Positions 1-6,195 are shown, counted from the stretch's first letter. The stretch: 6,917 bases of DNA from Verrucomicrobiota bacterium (GCA_023410155.1 JAEYQF010000309.1:1-6917), one strand, 5' to 3'. Numbers and translations are program-made. The notes: generated by a model from the letters alone, not told the origin.

Positions 1-1311
1 CGCTCTGCCCGCCGCCGTATCGCTCTGGCCGAAGAGCTCATCGCCGCGGTTAACAAGAAAGAGGTCAAGACGGACCTCTCCGCGATTCTCACCGGCGTAG
101 CCGAGGCCGTAAAGACCAGCAACCAGATCGACGAAGCGGAACGCCTCTACGGCGCCTACATCCGCGACGAACTCTCCAAGCAGATCGGCGTCGACAGCAG
201 CACGTTCGAGCCGCAGCAGTCGGCCCTCGTGGCCAACGTCCGCGATCTCTCCGCCATCGCTGAGAAGATCCCGGTGCACTTCCAGTCCCGCTTCCTCGAA
301 CTCGTCGACGCCACCCATCCGATCGAGAGCCGCGACATCATTTTCAACCTGCTCAAGTCCTCGCAGGGCAAGTTCACGACCGAGTGCATCAATTTCCTCG
401 TCGAACACGGCCACGCCGACGAACTCGCTGCCACGCTGAAACGGTGGCAAACCGAGCAAAATCTTCGCGCGCCCGTTCTCCTGTGGATCGTCAAGAACCG
501 CCACTCGAAGAAATTCGCCAAGCTGCTCAACGACCTCATCACCCCCCGCCTGCTCGGCGCGATCTTCTTCGCGATCGACTACGAGGCGCTTCAGGCCGCC
601 AGCGCACGTCGCATCCCGCTCGCCGATATCCTCAGCGAGGACACCGAGCTCATCAGTGATCTGCTCTCGACCGCCGATCCGGAGACGGCGCGCGATCTCG
701 CCAACACCCTGATGCTGAACCAAGGCTTCGAGGAACTCACCAAGAAGTCCCTCCTCGCCCGCTTTATCAAAATCTTCCCGAAGATTCAGTCGCTCGTCGC
801 CGCCGATGCCGAAGGCAAGGAAGAGCAACTGCTCGTCTCGAAAGCCTCCTTCGAGCGCAAGCGCGAGGAATACGAGACGATCGTCTCCAAGAAGATCCCG
901 GAAAACTCCAAGGCGATCGCCGTCGCCCGCGAACACGGTGACCTCAAGGAGAACTCCGAATACAAGATGGCCAAGCAGGACCAGCAGGTCCTCATGGCGC
1001 AGAAGACGCACCTCGAGCGTGAACTCGGCCACGCGCGCATCACCGACTTCAAGGAAGCCACCAATGATCAGGTCAGCGTCGGCTCGATCGTGGAAGTCCG
1101 CTCCGAGTCGAATGGCCAGACTACCCGCTACACCGTGCTTGGCGCGTGGGACAGCGATCCTGAGAACCACGTGATTTCCTACAAAACCGCCCTCGGTGCC
1201 GCCCTCCTCGGCAAGAAAGCCGGCGAAGCCGTCAAAGTGCGCGCGGGAGCCTCCGAGGAAGATTACACGATCGTCAGCATCGCGCGCTACGCGGACACCG
1301 TGCAAAGCTGA
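1..1311 (+). CDS. greA: GreA-type transcription elongation factor with long N-terminal extension (5' partial)
   Basis: The frame is open from base 1 to the TGA at 1309-1311, so 436 residues of a longer protein are visible; the GTG at 229 is internal, not the start. The last ~160 residues are a complete GreA/GreB module. An N-terminal coiled coil carries the motif GDLKENSEY (visible residues 313-321), whose Asp314 and Glu317 match the acidic tip residues that activate transcript cleavage in backtracked RNA polymerase. A C-terminal FKBP-like domain follows from about residue 358 (VSVGSIVEV) to the end. The preceding ~270 residues are helical, charged and repeat-like (LVEHGHADELAATLKRW and similar). 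Standard GreA is about 158 aa; long forms with helical N-terminal regions are known from Chlamydia and related phyla. The role of the extension is unknown. A strong terminator follows. Identity of the GreA domain is firm; use of the symbol greA for the long form is by homology. Confidence 0.93.
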   Translation, partial: RSARRRIALAEELIAAVNKKEVKTDLSAILTGVAEAVKTSNQIDEAERLYGAYIRDELSKQIGVDSSTFEPQQSALVANVRDLSAIAEKIPVHFQSRFLELVDATHPIESRDIIFNLLKSSQGKFTTECINFLVEHGHADELAATLKRWQTEQNLRAPVLLWIVKNRHSKKFAKLLNDLITPRLLGAIFFAIDYEALQAASARRIPLADILSEDTELISDLLSTADPETARDLANTLMLNQGFEELTKKSLLARFIKIFPKIQSLVAADAEGKEEQLLVSKASFERKREEYETIVSKKIPENSKAIAVAREHGDLKENSEYKMAKQDQQVLMAQKTHLERELGHARITDFKEATNDQVSVGSIVEVRSESNGQTTRYTVLGAWDSDPENHVISYKTALGAALLGKKAGEAVKVRAGASEEDYTIVSIARYADTVQS

Positions 1312-1331
1312 GGTCCGACCGCATCACGACT

Positions 1332-1361
1332 GCGCCGCCTTTTCGGGCGGCGCTTTTTTTT
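1332..1361 (+). terminator. Rho-independent terminator of the greA-type gene
   Basis: A perfect 8-bp GC-only stem (GCGCCGCC at 1332-1339 pairing with GGCGGCGC at 1346-1353) has a 6-nt loop TTTTCG and runs straight into eight T residues (1354-1361). It starts 20 nt after the greA stop codon. This is a textbook intrinsic terminator on the plus strand. The T tract ends 4 nt before the ATG of the next gene. Confidence 0.92.
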
Positions 1362-1365
1362 GGTC

Positions 1366-1977
1366 ATGCCCCCGCTGCTCAAAGGCGTCGTCATCGGCTT
1401 CTCGATCGCCGCTCCCGTCGGCCCTATCGGATTGCTCTGCCTCCGCCGTTCACTCGCGAACGGTCGCCTGTCCGGTTTCGTCTCGGGGCTCGGCGCGGCG
1501 ACTGCAGATGCATTTTACGGCCTCGTCGCTGCACTCGGACTCACCGCCCTTACCCACTTCCTCGTCCAACACCAGATGCCGCTGCGCATCGCGGGTGGAC
1601 TTTTTCTTTTCTATCTTGGTCTGCGCATCGCACGCACGCCGCCTGCCGCAGCTTCCGCGGAAACGCGCAACGATGCTCCGCGACTCGGCACTGCTTACGT
1701 CTCCACGCTGCTGCTTACGCTGACCAATCCAGCAACGATTCTGACGTTCCTCGGGGTTTATGCCGGCCTTGGACTGCAGGAGCGCTCCACCTCGGCGAGC
1801 GCGCTCGTCGCCGGCGTATTCCTCGGGTCGGCAGCATGGTGGCTGCTCTTGAGTGCCGCCGCCGCGTGGTTCGGACGCAAAGCCACCGTCCCTCAACTCC
1901 GATGGATCAATCGCGCCTCCGGGCTTTCCGTCGCGGCTTTCGGAGTCTGGCAATTGCTCGCCCTCACGACCGCGTAA
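1366..1977 (+). CDS. LysE/RhtB-family amino acid or metabolite exporter
   Basis: Predicted inner-membrane exporter of 203 aa, the usual size for LysE/RhtB translocators, which export amino acids or related small molecules by secondary transport. The N-terminus is typical: a hydrophobic helix containing GFSIAAPVGPIGLL (residues 11-24, with the conserved Gly-Pro at 19-20), then a basic loop LRRSLANGR and GLGAATADAFYG (41-52). The second conserved signature TNPATILTF lies at 120-128. About six membrane segments can be seen, near 7-27, 38-66, 74-89, 111-136, 144-168 and 184-200. The ATG at 1366 gives the canonical N-terminus; a TTG at 1360 would lie inside the terminator T tract. No Shine-Dalgarno sequence is present. 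The gene is in the same frame as greA and is separated from it only by one TGA and the terminator, so its expression probably depends on read-through or on a promoter inside the end of greA. The substrate cannot be told from sequence. Confidence 0.9.
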   Translation: MPPLLKGVVIGFSIAAPVGPIGLLCLRRSLANGRLSGFVSGLGAATADAFYGLVAALGLTALTHFLVQHQMPLRIAGGLFLFYLGLRIARTPPAAASAETRNDAPRLGTAYVSTLLLTLTNPATILTFLGVYAGLGLQERSTSASALVAGVFLGSAAWWLLLSAAAAWFGRKATVPQLRWINRASGLSVAAFGVWQLLALTTA

Positions 1978-2095
1978 CGACCCAAACCGCACTGGGTCCC
2001 AACGCTGTCCGCATCTCGTCGCGACCCGAGGCGCATCGTGTCCCGACTTGGGACGGACGGTGGCGCGACCCGGTGCGCGCAGTGGCACGACTCGG
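1970..2095. repeat. Degenerate ~17-nt repeat field between the LysE gene and the ArsR-methyltransferase gene
   Basis: Imperfect units of about 17 nt with a CCGCATnnnGTCCCgAC-like core can be aligned by eye: 1970-1986, 1987-2003, a longer version around 2009-2030, 2031-2047, and weaker copies around 2061-2073 and 2074-2095. Shared elements are a CGC(A/G) start and a GACCC, GTCCC or GACTC end. The first unit overlaps the last codons of the LysE gene. The units are too diverged and too closely packed for a CRISPR. They may be decayed tandem repeats or clustered protein-binding sites. The alignment is visual only and the unit boundaries are uncertain. Confidence 0.4.
2040..2054. promoter_or_regulatory. 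Short inverted repeat upstream of the ArsR-methyltransferase gene, possible operator
   Basis: GTCCC-GACTT-GGGAC is a perfect 5-bp inverted repeat with a 5-nt spacer. A related pair, GACCC (1979-1983) and GGGTC (1994-1998) with a 10-nt spacer, lies 40 bp upstream. Dimeric ArsR-type winged-helix regulators bind inverted repeats of this general form, and the gene 180 bp downstream encodes such a protein, so self-regulation is possible. Both pairs lie inside a GC-rich repeat field where short inverted repeats arise easily. No recognisable -35/-10 pair was found between here and the start at 2233. Confidence 0.25.
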
Positions 2096-2232
2096 CCCGC
2101 AGCCCAATCTTGCGGCCTCGTTTGGTAGAACGAGCAAGAGCAAAGAAAAAGATCCTGCTCTCATTCTTCGTTGCGGGCGAATGGGCTGAATCATTGCCAA
2201 GCGCCGGGCAGAGCGTCAGTTTCGCGACCTTC

Positions 2233-3165
2233 GTGAACGCTTCCTGGGATATCCTCAAAATCCTCGCGGACCCGACCCGGCTTCGCCTCCTCTCGCTCGT
2301 GTCCCGGGAGGAGCTCTCGGTCGCGGAATTGCAGGAGATCCTCGGCATGGGCCAGTCGCGGATTTCGTCCCAACTCGCGCTGCTCCGGCAGGCCAATCTC
2401 GTCTCCGACCGACGCGATGGGAAACGGGCCTACTATTCGCTTCGTTCGCCGTTGCCGGAGAAAACCGAGTCGTTGCTGCGCGCCGCAATCTCGTCGGTGC
2501 AGGACTTGCCGCTGCTGGCCGAAGACGTTTCGAACCTCGACCGCATCCTCCAAAAACGGCGGCGCACGCAGGAGCAATATTTCAACCAGATCGCGGGCCG
2601 ACTCGGGAAGAACTACTGTCCGGGTCGATCTTGGGAAGCGATCGGCCACTTGGCGCTGAGACTGGCGCCCGCGATCGATATCGCGGACCTCGGCGCAGGC
2701 GAAGGGTTGTTGTCGCAGTTGCTCGCCCGGCGCGCCCGGCAAGTGTGGTGCATCGACAATTCGCCCCGCATGGTGGAGGTCGGCACGGAGCTCGCGCAGA
2801 AGAACGGTTTCGCGAATCTGACCTACAAACTCGGCGATATCGAGCGGGTGCCACTGGCAGATCGCTCGGTGGATCTCGCCATCCTCTCGCAAGCACTGCA
2901 CCACGCGCAGCACCCGCAGGCGGCAGTGAGCGAGGCGTATCGAATCCTGCGCCCGGGCGGCCAACTTCTGGTGCTCGACCTGAACGAGCATGAGTTCGAG
3001 AAGGCGCGCGATCTCTACGCCGACGTATGGCTCGGATTCACCGAGAGCGCTTTGCACGGGTTTCTCAAAAAGGCAGGGTTCGCCCAAGTGGACGTGACCG
3101 CGGTCGCGAAGGAGTCGATCGAACCGTTCTTCGAAACGCTTCTGGCAAGCGGCGTGAAGGCGTGA
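2233..3165 (+). CDS. ArsR-family regulator fused to a class I SAM-dependent methyltransferase domain (SahR-like)
   Basis: Cytoplasmic protein of 310 aa from the GTG at 2233. Residues 5-75 form an ArsR winged helix: DILKILADPTRLRLL (6-20), the recognition helix region GQSRISSQLALLRQANLV (40-57), and the wing DRRDGKRAYYSL (59-70). After a helical linker (about 90-120) comes a Rossmann methyltransferase domain with motif I DLGAGEG (152-158), the acidic strand-2 residue in CIDNSPRM (Asp175), GDIERVPL (201-208), the strand-4 region VDLAILSQALHH (213-224), and RPGGQLLVLDLNE (240-252). The cysteine-rich metal-binding motif of arsenic sensors is absent. Known fusions of this layout include SahR, which senses S-adenosylhomocysteine and controls genes of the SAM cycle. 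That role is inferred here, as ahcY and met genes are not adjacent in this window. The frame is open upstream to a GTG at 2038, but the upstream part is low-complexity repeat sequence and the family N-terminus fits 2233. A TTG at 2194 is a weaker option. No clear Shine-Dalgarno sequence is present. Confidence 0.88.
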   Translation: MNASWDILKILADPTRLRLLSLVSREELSVAELQEILGMGQSRISSQLALLRQANLVSDRRDGKRAYYSLRSPLPEKTESLLRAAISSVQDLPLLAEDVSNLDRILQKRRRTQEQYFNQIAGRLGKNYCPGRSWEAIGHLALRLAPAIDIADLGAGEGLLSQLLARRARQVWCIDNSPRMVEVGTELAQKNGFANLTYKLGDIERVPLADRSVDLAILSQALHHAQHPQAAVSEAYRILRPGGQLLVLDLNEHEFEKARDLYADVWLGFTESALHGFLKKAGFAQVDVTAVAKESIEPFFETLLASGVKA

Positions 3166-3169
3166 GCCT

Positions 3170-3189
3170 TCCGACGGCGCGAGGTCGGA
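3170..3189 (+). terminator. Hairpin just after the ArsR-methyltransferase stop codon
   Basis: TCCGAC (3170-3175) and GTCGGA (3184-3189) form a perfect 6-bp stem with an 8-nt loop, starting 5 nt after the TGA at 3163-3165. No T tract follows, so it is not a canonical intrinsic terminator, but its position suggests a role at the transcript end or in 3'-end protection. Confidence 0.4.
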
Positions 3190-3190
3190 T

Positions 3191-3220
3191 GTTCAAGCAT
3201 CGTCCCACCGGATGCTGAAC
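3191..3220. terminator. Hairpin in the convergent intergenic gap, possible bidirectional terminator
   Basis: GTTCAAGCATC (3191-3201) pairs with GATGCTGAAC (3211-3220) across a 9-nt loop, giving ten base pairs with one bulged A. It lies between the converging ArsR-methyltransferase gene (ends 3165) and the PEP-CTERM gene (ends 3241). A symmetric hairpin here can act on transcripts from both sides. No T tract is present on either strand, so termination would be inefficient or aided by other factors. Confidence 0.45.
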
Positions 3221-3240
3221 TCGCGGCGCGAAGCCGGGAA

Positions 3241-4293
3241 CTACTCGCGGGCGTGACGGGCGAGCTGTCGGCGGCGCCACGCAAATCCAAGCCCGCAAAG
3301 CGCGACGCCCCACAGCGCGTAGGTCGAGGGTTCGGGGACCAGCACATTCACCCCAACGGGATTGAAAGGCGTGTGGTGCAGCTCGGCGTTGCTGTAGTTG
3401 AGCGTGCCGGCGACCACCTGGCCGTTGATCGAGGTGTTGTAATTGCTGAGATTGATCTGCGGCGCGAGCACGCTGCCATAGAACTGTCCGCCTTGGCCAA
3501 GACTCACGCTACCGGTGCCCGCGATGTTCCAGAGCAGGCGACCAGCAACCCCGGAGTTGTCGTTGAAGTTGCCGCCACCGAAGATGGTTTTGCCATTCGC
3601 GTTGAGCACATACACGACCGCCGTCTGGTTGGCGCCGAGAGCGAACGAGATGTTGCTGAAATTCTGACCGTTGTAGGTGCCGTGGCCGAGAAGCGAAGCA
3701 TCGAGGTTGAATACGACGATGCCAGCAGCGTTCGTATTCGAGGTGAATTTCAGATTCTGGCTGCCATCAACGGCGATGCCTCCAGAGGCCTGCGCGGCGG
3801 CGAGCGTTTGCGACATCGTGATCGCCTGGCTCTGGAGCGTCGCCCAATTCCAGTTTACAGGCGCCGAGCCGGTGCGCGGATCGCCCGTGCCGGAGTTGAT
3901 GATGAGCTTACCGCCCGAGGTGCTGGTGAACGTCTTGCCGTTGTGATTGTAGGTCCCGTTGGCGTTGGGCGTGTAGGCGTAGCCGGTGTTCAGGTGCGAA
4001 TCGCCCGAGAGGATCAGCTGGCCCGCAACGTAGAGCGACGGATCGCTGTTCGAGACCAGGTGTGAGTGGATCGCGACGGAGAAATTGTTGAGCGTAAGGT
4101 TCCCACCTACCGCTAATCCGCCCCAAGAGTCCTGGCCGTTGAACGTAGCATTGCCGAAACTCACGAGGTTATACTCACGCACTAAAGAGTCGAAACCGCT
4201 AACCGCCTGGACGTAGGCCTGCGCGCGCATGCTCAGCGGCACGGCCCCCAGCAGGACCATGAAAACGCGCAGAAAATAGGGTCTCCACCTCAT
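3241..4293 (-). CDS. Secreted choice-of-anchor A family protein with PEP-CTERM sorting signal
   Basis: Exported protein of 350 aa and probable substrate of an exosortase. A signal peptide spans residues 1-26: basic start MRWRPYFLR, hydrophobic core FMVLLGAVPL, likely cleavage after AQA. The body is a choice-of-anchor A domain, with YNLVSFGNATF (41-51), GGLAVGGNLTL (58-68) and, near its end, GSVLAPQINL and INGQVVAGTLN (273-299). It is rich in Asn, Gly, Ser and Thr, as surface proteins are. The C-terminus is a full tripartite PEP-CTERM signal: VPEPST (319-324), a hydrophobic helix (325-339, ALWGVALCGLGFAW) and an RRR cluster (340-342). The exosortase is expected to cut at this signal and release or anchor the protein at the outer envelope. 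The start is supported by GAGG 5 nt upstream of the ATG. The gene lies downstream of the TPR and EpsI-like genes on the same strand, but a 121-bp gap with possible promoter signals suggests separate expression. The ligand or structural role of the body domain is unknown. Confidence 0.92.
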   Translation of the reverse strand: MRWRPYFLRVFMVLLGAVPLSMRAQAYVQAVSGFDSLVREYNLVSFGNATFNGQDSWGGLAVGGNLTLNNFSVAIHSHLVSNSDPSLYVAGQLILSGDSHLNTGYAYTPNANGTYNHNGKTFTSTSGGKLIINSGTGDPRTGSAPVNWNWATLQSQAITMSQTLAAAQASGGIAVDGSQNLKFTSNTNAAGIVVFNLDASLLGHGTYNGQNFSNISFALGANQTAVVYVLNANGKTIFGGGNFNDNSGVAGRLLWNIAGTGSVSLGQGGQFYGSVLAPQINLSNYNTSINGQVVAGTLNYSNAELHHTPFNPVGVNVLVPEPSTYALWGVALCGLGFAWRRRQLARHARE

Positions 4294-4298
4294 TTCGA

Positions 4299-4302
4299 CC
4301 TC
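4299..4302 (-). promoter_or_regulatory. Ribosome binding site of the PEP-CTERM protein gene
   Basis: GAGG on the minus strand lies 5 nt upstream of the ATG at 4291-4293. It is the clearest Shine-Dalgarno sequence in the window; the LysE, ArsR-methyltransferase and TPR genes lack one. It fixes the start of this gene and suggests relatively efficient translation. Confidence 0.7.
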
Positions 4303-4308
4303 AGGAAA

Positions 4309-4353
4309 CGCCCCACAAGGGCGGTGTCAACACTCTATCGGCAAGCCTCCGAT
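4309..4353 (-). promoter_or_regulatory. Two small hairpins in the 5' region of the PEP-CTERM gene
   Basis: On the minus strand ATCGG (4353-4349) pairs with CCGAT (4341-4337) over a 7-nt loop, and CGCCC (4323-4319) pairs with GGGCG (4313-4309) over a 5-nt loop. The second ends 6 nt before the GAGG ribosome binding site. They could act in transcript stability or translation control, or the first could be a protein-binding dyad. Stems of 5 bp are modest and could be chance in GC-rich DNA. Confidence 0.3.
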
Positions 4354-4361
4354 CAACTTAA

Positions 4362-4375
4362 GCTCTTTTCATGCC
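4362..4375 (-). promoter_or_regulatory. Weak sigma-54-like promoter candidate for the PEP-CTERM gene
   Basis: On the minus strand GGCATGAAAAGAGC has GG and GC separated by exactly 10 nt, the spacing of sigma-54 -24/-12 elements. GGCA of the -24 box and the final GC plus following T agree with TGGCAC-N5-TTGCW; the preceding C, the T after GGCA, and GA in place of TT do not. Transcription would start near 4350, about 57 nt before the ATG. PEP-CTERM genes in several Proteobacteria are known to use sigma-54 promoters with the PrsK/PrsR regulators. Whether that holds in this phylum is inference. Confidence 0.22.
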
Positions 4376-4386
4376 GCGCACGCGGC
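4373..4386 (-). terminator. GC hairpin downstream of the TPR gene
   Basis: GCCGCG and CGCGGC form a 6-bp dyad with a 2-nt centre, about 28 nt after the TGA of the TPR protein gene (4415-4417). There is no T tract on the minus strand and the loop is too tight for a full 6-bp hairpin, so it is at best a weak or Rho-assisted terminator. It overlaps the sigma-54-like candidate. Confidence 0.2.
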
Positions 4387-4414
4387 GCACAAAGGATCTT
4401 GGATGGTCGCCGCA

Positions 4415-6157
4415 TCAGAATGCTAAGCCTACCTTCGCTCCCGCCGACCGAATTAGTGCAAGCTCCTCGCGACTGAGATCGCGGTGCCAAGCCTTTTGCA
4501 ACAGCGGGCGGGCGGCCTCGGGCTGGTTCAGATCAGCAAACGCAAAGCCAAGCCAAAGGGCCACGTGGGGACGCTCGCTGTTCTCCGGCGAGAGCGCATG
4601 AAGTAGCTCGACTGTCTCCGCCGGCCGACCCTGCCGCCAGCGGACGGCAGCAAGCGGCACCACGGTGGCCAGCTGGTCGGGCGCTTTCGCATGAAGCGCT
4701 TCAGCGCGGCTGATTGCTTCGGGAGAAAGTCGATTGAGCAATCCGCCGAGTGTGATCCACGTCGCCGCGACTGCATCGTCACCGGGCAAATGCCGCGTCC
4801 ATTGATCATGGAGTTGCCACAGCCGCATCAAATCGGCGCGCGTCGCGTAGATGTCCCGGAGGGCCGAATACGCCCAAAAATTCTTCGGGTGACGCTCGAT
4901 CACCACCTGCAGCGCACGCTCGAGACTCTCGGCATCCTGCCAGGCACCGGCGAGGCGCACGAGAGCGCGGAGTGCGACGATGGAATCGCCGCAGGCGGTA
5001 AGGGCGTCATTCCACGTCGCCCGGGCATTCGTCTCGCTGTAGCGCAGACGCTGCAGGCGCGAGCTGATCGCCAGCGTCGCCACATCACGCGGCCATACGC
5101 CCCACGCGCCGGCGTGAAGTCTGGCCTCCAAGCGATCGAGATCCCCGAGTTCGGCGCTGATCTGGGCCGCAGCGTCGGCCACCTTCGATTCCTCCGCGAG
5201 GGCCGACGGGAGTGAGTCGATCCAGACCACGGCTTCGCGCCCCCTCCCGATGTCTCCAAGCCACCGCAACATCGTCGCGACGTCGTCGACCCCTTGGGCG
5301 ACCGCGGCTTCTTTCATCGCGTCGATCAACGCGGTCCAGCCTGGCAGATCGGGCGAGTCAAAATCGAGACGCCGTCCGGGAGCAAAGCGCTCTGCCAGGT
5401 GCCGCATCAGCTCGCGCGAGCGTTGTCCGTCGCGCTGGCGGGCTGCCTCCTTCAACAACTCCACCGCGGCGCGCACTCGCACGGTTGGCTCCGCAGTGAG
5501 TTCTTCAAGTTCCCCGCGGCCTTGGGTTTTCTTCCCCTCGTCTGTGCTCCAGAGGCGAAACGAGGCCAGATTGAGTCGGGCTTCGGAATCCCCCGGAGCC
5601 GCACGTCCCCACGCCTCCACAAGGCGCTCCAATTCCCCCTCCTGCCCCAAGGCGCCAGCGAGCGATGCTCCGAGTCGGAAAAAGGCCACATCCTGCCGGG
5701 CCACCGGATCGAGGTCGTTCCATGCCGCCTGCGCCACATCGAGCCGATTCAGGCGAAGTGCCTCCGCGATCAGCGCGGATCGAAACGCAACATTTTCGGG
5801 CGCGAGGCGGGAGAGCTGCTCCTGCACACCGAGCACTTCCGGCGAACCGATTTCGGCGAGGATTTTCGCCGCGTCGCGCCAGGCGGAGACCTCGTTCGGG
5901 GCCAGGGTGAGCGCTCTTCGCAGCGCGAGCGCAGCGGAGCGATAGTCGCTTTGCGCCGCGAAGTTCTCCGCCTGCCTGATCGCATGCTGTTGTTGCCACC
6001 GAGCCCAGACCGGCTGGCCAAGCGACCATCCCGCCGCTCCCAGCCCGAGCAGGAGAGCGACTCCTCCCACGATCCGCCACCCGTCGCGCTGTGATTCGGT
6101 CAACTCGTTCCAGCGGTTCCTCCATCGCTGGCGCTGTTCTTCGGAAAAGATCGGCAT
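4415..6157 (-). CDS. Membrane-anchored TPR-like helical-repeat protein of an exosortase-linked locus
   Basis: A 580-aa protein with a charged cytoplasmic N-terminus (residues 1-27, rich in Arg, Trp, Gln and Glu), one membrane helix (about 28-47, IVGGVALLLGLGAAGWSLGQ), and a long helical periplasmic part. Helix pairs of tetratricopeptide type are clearest at 59-88 (AENFAAQSDYRSAALALRRALTLAPN), near 493-529 (VRWRQGRPAETVELLHALSPEN) and 530-561 (ALWLGFAFADLNQPEAARPLLQKAW). The middle is more diverged. TPR arrays bind protein partners, and no catalytic motif is seen, so a scaffold or assembly role at the inner membrane is likely but not shown. It sits 50 bp downstream of the EpsI-like gene on the same strand, probably in one operon, and upstream of the PEP-CTERM gene. 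The ATG at 6155-6157 lacks a Shine-Dalgarno sequence; the charged stretch followed by one membrane helix supports this start. No specific gene name is recognised. Confidence 0.85.
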   Translation of the reverse strand: MPIFSEEQRQRWRNRWNELTESQRDGWRIVGGVALLLGLGAAGWSLGQPVWARWQQQHAIRQAENFAAQSDYRSAALALRRALTLAPNEVSAWRDAAKILAEIGSPEVLGVQEQLSRLAPENVAFRSALIAEALRLNRLDVAQAAWNDLDPVARQDVAFFRLGASLAGALGQEGELERLVEAWGRAAPGDSEARLNLASFRLWSTDEGKKTQGRGELEELTAEPTVRVRAAVELLKEAARQRDGQRSRELMRHLAERFAPGRRLDFDSPDLPGWTALIDAMKEAAVAQGVDDVATMLRWLGDIGRGREAVVWIDSLPSALAEESKVADAAAQISAELGDLDRLEARLHAGAWGVWPRDVATLAISSRLQRLRYSETNARATWNDALTACGDSIVALRALVRLAGAWQDAESLERALQVVIERHPKNFWAYSALRDIYATRADLMRLWQLHDQWTRHLPGDDAVAATWITLGGLLNRLSPEAISRAEALHAKAPDQLATVVPLAAVRWRQGRPAETVELLHALSPENSERPHVALWLGFAFADLNQPEAARPLLQKAWHRDLSREELALIRSAGAKVGLAF

Positions 6158-6168
6158 GGCGGGCGCAA

Positions 6169-6195
6169 GCTGCGCTCACGCGTGCACCGCGCAGC
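6169..6195 (-). other. Hairpin between the EpsI-like and TPR genes
   Basis: On the minus strand GCTGCGC (6195-6189) pairs with GCGCAGC (6175-6169) across a 13-nt loop. The hairpin lies inside the 50-bp gap, 12 nt after the EpsI-like stop codon and 11 nt before the TPR ATG. It is too close to the start to serve simply as a terminator and may affect translation of the TPR gene or processing of the joint transcript. No T tract follows. Confidence 0.35.

Noticed and set aside
229..231. GTG 229 as the start of the GreA-type protein
   Set aside because: The same frame is open from base 1 with coding-like sequence (RIALAEELIAAVNKKEVK), so the gene enters from outside the window.
1450..2088. 212-aa minus-strand open frame over the LysE gene
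   Set aside because: It is very rich in Arg and Gly without domain features and is opposite a clear LysE family membrane protein.
1970..2095. Possible CRISPR array
   Set aside because: The units are only about 17 nt, diverged, and directly adjacent without uniform unique spacers, and no cas gene is in the window.
2038..2232. Upstream start (GTG 2038) for the ArsR-methyltransferase protein, adding 65 residues
   Set aside because: The added residues are encoded by the repeat field and have no domain character; the GTG at 2233 places the start directly before the first HTH helix, as in the family.
2191..3087. 298-aa minus-strand open frame opposite the ArsR-methyltransferase gene
   Set aside because: It lacks any recognisable domain, is Arg-rich, and lies antisense to a gene with clear HTH and methyltransferase motifs. 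Long antisense frames are common in high-GC DNA.
3253..4065. 270-aa plus-strand open frame opposite the PEP-CTERM gene
   Set aside because: The minus strand encodes a complete signal peptide, a family domain and a sorting signal; the plus frame is an antisense shadow with no domain.
4325..4330. TTGACA on the minus strand, a perfect -35 hexamer upstream of the PEP-CTERM gene
   Set aside because: At a 17-nt spacing the -10 position reads TTCCTG and overlaps the ribosome binding site region; a transcript from it would start almost at the ATG and lose the good Shine-Dalgarno sequence.
5294..6094. 266-aa plus-strand open frame opposite the TPR gene
   Set aside because: The composition is typical of antisense translation of a GC-rich gene and no motif is present, while the minus frame shows a membrane helix and TPR-like repeats.
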